Shown here: in pieces, positions 57,447 through 64,000 of the stretch
How positions within the stretch are numbered: position 1 is the stretch's first letter
How the letters are laid out: the number at the start of each line of letters is the position of its first letter
DNA from: Buttiauxella agrestis
Lineage (GTDB): Bacteria > Pseudomonadota > Gammaproteobacteria > Enterobacterales > Enterobacteriaceae
NCBI RefSeq assembly: GCF_900446255.1
Contig: NZ_UIGI01000001.1
Location: 274,763-338,762, forward strand
DNA: 64,000 nucleotides
Reading direction: 5' to 3'
Made by a program: the position numbers and the translations under genes
The notes under the pieces: model-generated
Database searches by the model: none
What the model was told of the DNA's origin: nothing
The model's input: the letters and a program-made list of their open reading frames with translations, nothing else

Positions 57447-58115
57447 CTACAAGGTTCGACAAAGGCACCACACCTGGATAGTCGCCGCGCCCTGCTTTTT
57501 CAGCAGCCGCGCAATTTCCGCCACCGTACTGCCCGTCGTGACGACATCATCCACAATAATTATATGGCGGCCTGCTACCGGAAAATCAACCCTGAAAGCA
57601 CCTTTAAGGTTATTTCGCCGCCTTCGTGCGTTGAGCTGACGCTGGGTTTGCGTCGCGCGGATTCGGCTGATTCCCTTGGGAAAATAGTCACATTGCAGCC
57701 AGCGTGAAAGGTGATTTGCCAGCAGATCACTTTGGTTAAATCCACGACGCCAGGCGCGGCGTGAATGCAGCGGAACGGACACAATACAGTCGGGTTTCTG
57801 GTGTCTTGTGGAAAGAACCTTAAGTAATAACAAACGTGCCAAAGCCTGAGCCAACGCGACGGTGGCATTAAATTTAAATCGCTGGATGAGCCGATTGAGC
57901 GGCAGGCAATAATCGGTGACGAACACGATAGAATCCCAGAAGGGTGGCTGTTGCAGGCAGCGTCCGCAGGGTGAATGTATGTTAGCGCAGGGTAATCCAC
58001 AGCGCGGGCAGCACGGCGGCGCGGGTAACGCTTTGGCGCAGCATGAACAAACGCCCCAATGTGCGCATGCGAGAGGCATCTGGCATAGCCAACACAGCCC
58101 TGGGATTGTTAGCAT
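57447..58115 (-). CDS. gntX: GntX/ComF-family phosphoribosyltransferase-like protein
   Basis: A 222-residue ComF-family protein with N-terminal zinc cysteines (CWLCQMPLACAHWGVCSCC; CPRCGLPCANIHSPCGRC) and a C-terminal PRTase motif HIIIVDDVVTTGSTVAEIA. It has been linked to gluconate use and DNA uptake; its role is not settled. ATG 58115 (MLTIPGLCWLC) fits homologues. It is divergent from bioH. Confidence 0.92.
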   Translation of the reverse strand: MLTIPGLCWLCQMPLACAHWGVCSCCAKALPAPPCCPRCGLPCANIHSPCGRCLQQPPFWDSIVFVTDYCLPLNRLIQRFKFNATVALAQALARLLLLKVLSTRHQKPDCIVSVPLHSRRAWRRGFNQSDLLANHLSRWLQCDYFPKGISRIRATQTQRQLNARRRRNNLKGAFRVDFPVAGRHIIIVDDVVTTGSTVAEIARLLKKQGAATIQVWCLCRTL

Positions 58116-58153
58116 GTTCGCTTCCTTGCGTAGAAAAATGAGAACAGTAACTG

Positions 58154-58948
58154 ATGAGCACGCTTTGGTGGCAGACAAAAGGTGAAGGAAAAGACGATCT
58201 TGTGCTGCTGCACGGATGGGGACTGAACGCGGAAGTGTGGCATTGCATTTGCGAGGAACTCGGCTCGCATTTTCGTCTTCATCTTGTCGATTTGCCGGGC
58301 TATGGTCGCAGCCAGGATTTCGGCGCGCTGACGCTTGAGGAGATGGCCGATATCGTGCTGGCGCAAGCTCCAGAGCAGGCGATTTGGCTGGGCTGGAGTT
58401 TAGGCGGGCTGGTGGCCAGCCGGATTGCACTCAGCCATCCGCAGCGCGTAAAAGGGTTGGTCACGGTTGCCTCCTCGCCCTGTTTTGCCGCAAACGACGA
58501 ATGGCCGGGGATCAAACCTGAAGTGCTGGCGAATTTCCAGCACCAGCTCAGTGAAGATTTTCAGCGGACGGTTGAGCGTTTTCTTGCGCTGCAAACTCTG
58601 GGGACTGAAACCGCGCGCCAGGACGCTCGCCGTCTGAAGGCGGTTGTTCTCGAGCAGCCAATGCCGAGTGTAGAGGTGCTAAACGGGGGGCTGGAAATCC
58701 TGAAAACGGCAGATTTACGTGAGCCGTTGAGCCATCTTGAAGTGCCATTCTTGCGTTTATATGGGCATTTAGATGGGCTAGTGCCGCGCAAAATTGCCGG
58801 TTTGCTGGATGAACGTTGGCCGCAAAGCGAGGCGGTGATTTTCCCGAAAGCGGCTCATGCACCGTTTATTTCGCACCCGCAGGAATTTTGCCGGGTGGTT
58901 GAGGAATTTTGCAGGATGGATAAGTCCCAGGCGTCATCCACCCTTTAA
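58154..58948 (+). CDS. bioH: Pimeloyl-ACP methyl ester carboxylesterase
   Basis: BioH removes the methyl group from pimeloyl-ACP methyl ester, which releases the biotin precursor. The 264 residues show [13 protein letters not shown], the nucleophile elbow [11 protein letters not shown] (Ser near 82), the Asp in [10 protein letters not shown] and His in [11 protein letters not shown]. coli BioH has 256 residues; the last ~15 codons here run into a REP-like GGATGGATAAG...GTCATCCACC palindrome. Confidence 0.95.
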   Translation: MSTLWWQTKGEGKDDLVLLHGWGLNAEVWHCICEELGSHFRLHLVDLPGYGRSQDFGALTLEEMADIVLAQAPEQAIWLGWSLGGLVASRIALSHPQRVKGLVTVASSPCFAANDEWPGIKPEVLANFQHQLSEDFQRTVERFLALQTLGTETARQDARRLKAVVLEQPMPSVEVLNGGLEILKTADLREPLSHLEVPFLRLYGHLDGLVPRKIAGLLDERWPQSEAVIFPKAAHAPFISHPQEFCRVVEEFCRMDKSQASSTL

Positions 58949-58953
58949 AAATC

Positions 58954-59193
58954 TTATGCCCGCAGCGCCCACACTTCCCGAACACATTTTTTCCCTTCCG
59001 GGCAGCTTTTACAGCTGCCGGTCAGGCAATCACTCTGGTCTTCGGTGATACGCATCGCTTTGCCCATTGCTTCAAGGCGACTCAGCATGGCGTTCACCAG
59101 CGGCAACGGCGTGGCGAGCTGTTGGCTAATTTGCGCCGCATCCAGTCGCCCTTGCAGCGCCAGTGCATCACGAATCTCAATTAAACTCGCCAT
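58954..59193 (-). CDS. feoC: FeoC, ferrous-iron transport protein C
   Basis: A 79-residue winged-helix protein of the Feo system: [20 protein letters not shown], then a cluster-binding-type loop [15 protein letters not shown] with four cysteines. It is thought to stabilise FeoB. Third gene of feoABC, 9 bp after feoB; convergent with bioH. Confidence 0.93.
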   Translation of the reverse strand: MASLIEIRDALALQGRLDAAQISQQLATPLPLVNAMLSRLEAMGKAMRITEDQSDCLTGSCKSCPEGKKCVREVWALRA

Positions 59194-59202
59194 ACCATCT
59201 CC

Positions 59203-61524
59203 TTAGTGGCAATCGCCAGCGGTGCTTTTACAGCAGGCCGCTTCGACTGTTTTGCGGGTCGTCATCAGGCTGACATCCACACGGCTACGTGCCTTACGCA
59301 AACCACCAATCAACAACACGTTGAACAACACCACCGCGAGAATACAGACCAGGCTGTACTTCGGATGAGCGCTAAACGTTACCGTCTGGTAGTAAAGCGT
59401 GGACAGTGAGTAAGCGATGTTCAGCCCCCACAGCACCGAGAACATCATCCAGCCACGGCTGGATTCACGGGCAACGGCGCCCATCACCGAAATACATGGG
59501 ATATAGAGCAGAACAAAAATCAGGTAGCTGTAGGCCGCAGCCGGGCTGCCAAATTTGCTGCTCATAACGCCCATCGCACCGCTTGCCATTTCGCCGTCGC
59601 CTTTACTGGCTTCGATTGGGTTGGCCAACACGCTCAGGCTGAAGGTGTCTTTCAGGCTCTGCCAGGTTTCGCCTGCGGCGGCACCTAATTCATCGGTCAG
59701 GCTGAAACTTGCCGCATCAAACGGTTCTTCGTGCATATCTTCAGCGGTGTATAGCGTGTTCAACGTACCGACAACGACTTCTTTTGCCATTGCCCCAGTG
59801 AACAGGCCAACGGTCGCTTGCCAGTTATCTTCGTGGACACCAATCGGCTGCAACAACGGCGTCAGCACGCGACTCACGGAGGCCAGTGCCGAGTCGTTGA
59901 TGTTGTCGACTTCTTTGCCGCTAAACGAGAAGCTGTTCAGTGCGCCAATGAAAATACTCACAATCACGATCACTTTACCGGCACGCAGCACGAACCCTTT
60001 CAGGCGCTGCCAGGTTTGCAGTAACAGACTTTTCAGATGCGGGACGTGATAGACCGGCAGTTCCATCACAAATGGCGTTGCTTCACCGCGCATGATGGTG
60101 TGTTTGAGCATCAGGCCGGTAAGGATCGCCATCACGATGCCGAGAATATAGAGCGAGAAGACGACTAACGCGCCTTCCTGGCCGAAGAACGCGGCGGCAA
60201 ACACCGCAAAAATCGCCAGACGTGCACCGCATGACATAAACGGCGCCATCATGATGGTCATCAGGCGTTCACGCGGGGCATCCAGCGTACGCGCACCCAT
60301 TACCGACGGCACGTTACAACCGAAGCCGACAATCAACGGTACGAATGATTTACCCGGCAAGCCGAGGGATTGCATCAGGCGGTCCATAACGAATGCCGCG
60401 CGCGCCATGTAACCGGAGTCTTCAAGGAACGAAAGGAACAGGTACATCATGCCGATTTGCGGCACCAGTGGCAGCACGGTGTTGATACCGCCGCCGATCC
60501 CCTGGGCTAAGAAAATCGTCAGCCAGCTCGGGAAGTGCAGGGTGGCGCCAATCCACTGAATACCGTGGATAAAGATGGCCGCTGAACCGCCGTCAAAAAT
60601 TGGCTGTAATGCGCCGCCGATGTTAATTGCCAGCAAGAACATCACGTACATCACCAGCAGGAAAACAGGCAAACCGAGGAATCGGTTCAGGATGATTTTA
60701 TCCATCATTGCCGTTAAACGATGTGGTTCGGCGGTCAGACTGTTGCTGATGGAGTCACAAATCGCGGCAATGGTTTGGTAACGCGCGTCGGCAATCAGCA
60801 GCGCCGGATCTTCGTTTTCTTCGGCCAGTTGTGCACGCACTGCGTCCAGTTTATCGGCGGCGTGGCCTGCATATTCGCGGCTGTAAATATCGCCTTCCAG
60901 CATTTGCAGAGCCAGCCAACGACGCTGTTGGGCAGACATATCGGCAGGCATTTGCGCGGCCAGATTGTCGGCCTCTTCAAGCAGTCTTGGTGGGTAAAGC
61001 ACTAAATCGGTGTGCGTGTTTGGCAGGCGGCGGTCGATGGCCAGCTTCAGCCCCTCCATACCACGCGCGCGGGTCGAAACCAGTGGCACAACCGGGCAGC
61101 CCAGGCGTGCAGCCAGCGCATCGATATCAATGCGAATGTCTTGCTTTTCGGCGATGTCGAGCATGTTGAGCGCGACGACACACGGAATGCCGAGTTCCAG
61201 CAATTGCAGTGTCAGGTACAGATTGCGCTCAAGGTTGGAGGCGTCGACGACGTTTATCAGTAAGTCTGCTTCACCACTCAAAATGTAGTGACAGGCAATT
61301 TGTTCATCCAAAGAAGTTTGCGATGAAATGGTGGTCAGCGAGTAAGTACCCGGCAAGTCGACCAATGTGACCTGATGCGCCAGCGTTGAAAACTGACCTT
61401 CTTTACGTTCTACGGTAACGCCCGCCCAGTTACCCACTCGTTGGCGTGAGCCGGTGAGTTGGTTGAATAACGTGGTTTTCCCGGAGTTAGGGTTACCGAT
61501 TAAGCCGATAGTTAATTTTTTCAT
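59203..61524 (-). CDS. feoB: Ferrous-iron transporter FeoB
   Basis: FeoB imports Fe2+ at low oxygen. The 773 residues equal E. coli. An N-terminal G domain has GNPNSGKTTLFNQL (G1), LVDLPGTYSL (G3) and ALNMLDIA (G4). Then come the helical spacer and the membrane domain with GCNVPSVMGARTL and SCGARLAIFAVF (conserved Gate cysteines). It lies 54 bp after feoA. Confidence 0.97.
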   Translation of the reverse strand: MKKLTIGLIGNPNSGKTTLFNQLTGSRQRVGNWAGVTVERKEGQFSTLAHQVTLVDLPGTYSLTTISSQTSLDEQIACHYILSGEADLLINVVDASNLERNLYLTLQLLELGIPCVVALNMLDIAEKQDIRIDIDALAARLGCPVVPLVSTRARGMEGLKLAIDRRLPNTHTDLVLYPPRLLEEADNLAAQMPADMSAQQRRWLALQMLEGDIYSREYAGHAADKLDAVRAQLAEENEDPALLIADARYQTIAAICDSISNSLTAEPHRLTAMMDKIILNRFLGLPVFLLVMYVMFLLAINIGGALQPIFDGGSAAIFIHGIQWIGATLHFPSWLTIFLAQGIGGGINTVLPLVPQIGMMYLFLSFLEDSGYMARAAFVMDRLMQSLGLPGKSFVPLIVGFGCNVPSVMGARTLDAPRERLMTIMMAPFMSCGARLAIFAVFAAAFFGQEGALVVFSLYILGIVMAILTGLMLKHTIMRGEATPFVMELPVYHVPHLKSLLLQTWQRLKGFVLRAGKVIVIVSIFIGALNSFSFSGKEVDNINDSALASVSRVLTPLLQPIGVHEDNWQATVGLFTGAMAKEVVVGTLNTLYTAEDMHEEPFDAASFSLTDELGAAAGETWQSLKDTFSLSVLANPIEASKGDGEMASGAMGVMSSKFGSPAAAYSYLIFVLLYIPCISVMGAVARESSRGWMMFSVLWGLNIAYSLSTLYYQTVTFSAHPKYSLVCILAVVLFNVLLIGGLRKARSRVDVSLMTTRKTVEAACCKSTAGDCH

Positions 61525-61578
61525 TTTTTTCGTGAACTTAAAGAAAATAGCAACGAGCGCGAGCGCTCACCCCGCCAA

Positions 61579-61803
61579 TCAGGCAATGGCTTCAACGTGC
61601 AGTAGTTCGAGATCTTTTTTGCGTAATACCAGACTGACGCGACGTGTTTGAATATGAATCGGGTCGCCTAATGGCGCGACACGTACAACGTTGAATGAAG
61701 AGCCGGGCAACATACCGAGCGATAATAATTTCTGGCGATATGACGGGCTAATTTCGCTGGCAAAGCCGGTAATTTTCCACGCACTACTTGGCAAGAATTG
61801 CAT
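61579..61803 (-). CDS. feoA: FeoA, ferrous-iron transport protein A
   Basis: A 74-residue SH3-like protein ([39 protein letters not shown]) needed for FeoB function. It is first in feoABC and preceded by a Fur-type sequence about 80 bp upstream. Confidence 0.94.
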   Translation of the reverse strand: MQFLPSSAWKITGFASEISPSYRQKLLSLGMLPGSSFNVVRVAPLGDPIHIQTRRVSLVLRKKDLELLHVEAIA

Positions 61804-61882
61804 AGGACCTACTTAGAGCTGCGCTCTGGTATTTATGCTAACGAGAGTTTTCGTTGGATAAAGGAGAAATAACGAACAAATC

Positions 61883-61901
61883 AATGATAATGAGAATGGT
61901 T
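61883..61901. promoter_or_regulatory. Fur box upstream of feoA
   Basis: AATGATAATGAGAATGGTT contains tandem GATAAT-GAGAAT hexamers of the Fur consensus. The gap 61804-62307 is otherwise AT-rich leader DNA with no gene; no clear FNR site was identified by eye. Confidence 0.6.
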
Positions 61902-62259
61902 TCTGTCTTCAATAATTATTTTTGTGATGAATAAGTCGTTTAGCTTATTTTCCACAGTGAAGTTGTTTATTATTTTCTCGAGGTGTTTGGTGGGGTTTTT
62001 ATAAAAAATCAATAATTAACAGTGGGTTGTGTTTTTTGTAAATGCGTAGTTTTATTAATTAATCTTCGTTAATGTTGTCTGGTTATTTCATCTGTTACAG
62101 ATTTGATAAATATCGGGGCTGTTTTTAAATTGTTGCAGAAATTGATCTGCCGCAAACTTATTCTAATTGGGATGAATTGGTTAGGGTGATAACGAAATGT
62201 TATTTAGACCATGCCAGCTTAAAACAAACAAATTGTGCTGAATCTGGGGTCAGGGAAAT

Positions 62260-62291
62260 CCACCCTCCCGCCATTGAGTGGGAGAGGGTGG
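62260..62291 (-). terminator. Hairpin after tex
   Basis: CCACCCTC / GAGGGTGG stem, read leftward after the tex stop; it shares the GGGAGAGGG core with the hairpins at 26814 and 38525. Confidence 0.55.
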
Positions 62292-62307
62292 AATTGTTCA
62301 TCAATGA

Positions 62308-64000
62308 TTAGCGCTTTTTAAAAGCCGCTGCCAGTGCATCACTCATCGCACTGTTGCCTGCACTACTGCTGCTGGCGTTATCACGTCCGCGCGGTTTTTG
62401 TTGCGGCGCCGGGCGACGTTCAGTTTGCTCACGCGGTGCGGAACCACGGCGGTTGGATTCGCCAGGTTGCTCATCCAGACGCATAGTCAGTGCAATACGC
62501 TTACGCGACATATCCACTTCCATCACTTTCACTTTGACGATATCACCGGCTTTCACCACTTTATGCGGGTCGTCGATGAATTTGTCTGAAAGCGAGGAGA
62601 TATGGACTAAGCCATCCTGATGCACACCGATGTCCACAAACGCGCCAAAGTTAGTCACGTTGGTGACAGCGCCTTCCAGCACCATGCCAGGCTGAAGGTC
62701 GTTCATGGTTTCTACGCCATCAGCAAACTTCGCGGTTTTGAATTCCGGGCGCGGGTCACGGCCTGGTTTTTCCAGCTCTTTGATGATGTCAGTCACCGTT
62801 GGCACACCAAAACGTTCATCGGTGAAATCGCGTGGGCTTAGGCCGCGCAGTGCTTCACCATTGCCCATCAAATCCTGCAATGCTTGCTCGGTTGCCGCCA
62901 GAATGCGCTCAACAATCGGGTACGCTTCCGGGTGAACGGTGGAGGCATCCAGCGGGTTATCGCCGTGGTTAATACGCAGGAAGCCCGCGCATTGCTCGAA
63001 CGCTTTCGGCCCTAAACGACTGACTTTCAGCAGTTGCTGGCGATTCTGGAAGCGGCCATTTTCGTCACGCCAGTTCACGATGTTCTGCGCCATCATGCGC
63101 GTTAAACCTGCGACGCGAGTCAGTAACGGCACAGAGGCGGTGTTCAGATCCACGCCCACGGCGTTTACGCAGTCTTCGACTACGGCATCGAGTTTTTTCG
63201 CTAACTGAGACTGGCTAACATCGTGCTGATACTGGCCGACACCGATAGATTTCGGGTCGATTTTCACCAACTCTGCGAGTGGATCTTGCAGGCGACGAGC
63301 AATCGACACGGCGCCACGAATTGAAACATCGAGATCCGGGAATTCCAGTGCTGCCAGCTCAGATGCGGAATACACCGATGCACCCGCTTCACTGACAATC
63401 ACTTTCTGCGCGGTGACTTTCGGGAACTGCGCCTGCACATCAAGGAAGAAACGTTCGGTTTCACGCGATGCCGTGCCGTTGCCGATAGCCACTAATTCTA
63501 CGTTGTGCTTCTCGCAAAGTGCCGCAACAGCGACCGCCGCTTTCGCAGCTTGCCCGGTGTGCGGGTAAATAGTATCGGTGGCGACCAGTTTACCGGTGGA
63601 ATCTACCACGGCGACTTTTACGCCGGTACGCAGACCCGGATCGAGACCCATTGTCGCGCGCAGGCCAGCAGGAGCGGCCATCAGCAAATCATGCATGTTA
63701 CGGGCGAACACGTTAATCGCTTCGTCTTCGGCGCGTTCACGCACGGTACCCATCAGCTCAGTTTCGAGGTGCATCAGCACTTTGATACGCCAGGTCCAGC
63801 TCACCACGGCACGACGCCAGGCATCTGCCGGAGCATTGTTCAGGCGCAAACCGAGATGGTCGATAATGATTTGTTCGCAATAGCTTTCACGCGGTGGTTC
63901 ATCGTGCTGCGGGTCGGCATTTAGCGCGAGCTGTAAAATGCCTTCGTTACGACCACGGAACATGGCGAGGGCGCGGTGTGACGGGACGGTAGCAATCGGT
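62308..64000 (-). CDS. tex: Tex, RNA-binding transcription accessory protein (C-terminal part)
   Basis: Tex (YhgF) binds nucleic acid and affects transcription. About 564 residues are present; the N-terminal ~210 lie beyond the right edge, and the frame is open to 64000 ([18 protein letters not shown]). Visible domains are the YqgF-like RNase H fold ([16 protein letters not shown]), the HhH region ([16 protein letters not shown]), and the C-terminal S1 domain ([20 protein letters not shown]), followed by a basic Arg/Pro/Gln tail. Confidence 0.96.
   Translation of the reverse strand, partial: PIATVPSHRALAMFRGRNEGILQLALNADPQHDEPPRESYCEQIIIDHLGLRLNNAPADAWRRAVVSWTWRIKVLMHLETELMGTVRERAEDEAINVFARNMHDLLMAAPAGLRATMGLDPGLRTGVKVAVVDSTGKLVATDTIYPHTGQAAKAAVAVAALCEKHNVELVAIGNGTASRETERFFLDVQAQFPKVTAQKVIVSEAGASVYSASELAALEFPDLDVSIRGAVSIARRLQDPLAELVKIDPKSIGVGQYQHDVSQSQLAKKLDAVVEDCVNAVGVDLNTASVPLLTRVAGLTRMMAQNIVNWRDENGRFQNRQQLLKVSRLGPKAFEQCAGFLRINHGDNPLDASTVHPEAYPIVERILAATEQALQDLMGNGEALRGLSPRDFTDERFGVPTVTDIIKELEKPGRDPRPEFKTAKFADGVETMNDLQPGMVLEGAVTNVTNFGAFVDIGVHQDGLVHISSLSDKFIDDPHKVVKAGDIVKVKVMEVDMSRKRIALTMRLDEQPGESNRRGSAPREQTERRPAPQQKPRGRDNASSSSAGNSAMSDALAAAFKKR

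Overview
The window is chromosomal DNA from a member of the Enterobacteriaceae. Most genes are full-length matches to well known E. coli/Salmonella genes, with the same start sites and spacing in fdoGHI-fdhE, glgBXCAP, malT/malPQ, feoABC and tex. ERIC repeats and enterobacterial intergenic palindromes are also present. The genus cannot be fixed from sequence alone. Gene order differs from E. coli in several places: the fdo operon lies near selC, the glp block is inverted, rtcBA and gntT are absent, and yicJ is missing beside yicI.

Layout. Positions 1-6075 hold fdhD (cut by the left edge) and the formate dehydrogenase-O operon fdoGHI-fdhE, with an in-frame selenocysteine UGA. Positions 6136-12474 are accessory: an esterase, an ECF sigma factor with a His-rich membrane protein, a VapBC-type toxin-antitoxin pair, a small lipoprotein, two unknown genes, a ribbon-helix-helix protein with a paired operator, and a nuclease-ImmA/IrrE fusion. 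Positions 12521-24064 are a P4-type phage satellite (about 11.5 kb) in the 3' end of selC (tRNA-Sec), flanked by 21-bp direct repeats. It carries the P4 backbone: crr and ori iterons, alpha primase/helicase with an in-frame amber stop, small early genes, an Icd-like gene with a C4-type antisense RNA, AlpA/Vis, sid, delta, psu, a cos site and integrase. Positions 24480-64000 are mostly core genes: yicI, marC-family yhgN, asd, glgBXCAP, glpRGE/glpD, an inserted MocR regulator-amidohydrolase-two MFS transporter cluster, malT, malPQ, nfuA, gntX, bioH, feoABC and tex (cut by the right edge).

The most interesting object is the cargo between cos and int of the satellite. It is an AT-rich three-gene retron operon: a 65-aa one-TM peptide, a 216-aa Rossmann-like candidate effector, and a reverse transcriptase with the retron hallmarks NAxxH, YSDD and VTG. 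I can fold a complete msr-msd template RNA at 21365-21554: a1/a2 repeats, an msr hairpin and a 25-bp perfect msd stem. That RNA lies wholly inside the open reading frame, between an N-terminal winged-helix-like domain and the RT domain. A selC-located P4-like satellite carrying a retron recalls phage phi-R73, but this cargo arrangement is different and may be undescribed.

Functionally, the core half is a carbon-storage and maltodextrin block. GlgC/A/B make glycogen; GlgP/X degrade it; MalP/MalQ under MalT handle maltodextrins; GlpD/E/G/R handle glycerol-3-phosphate; FeoABC brings in ferrous iron. The accessory half (6-24 kb) is where transferred and possibly antiviral functions concentrate.
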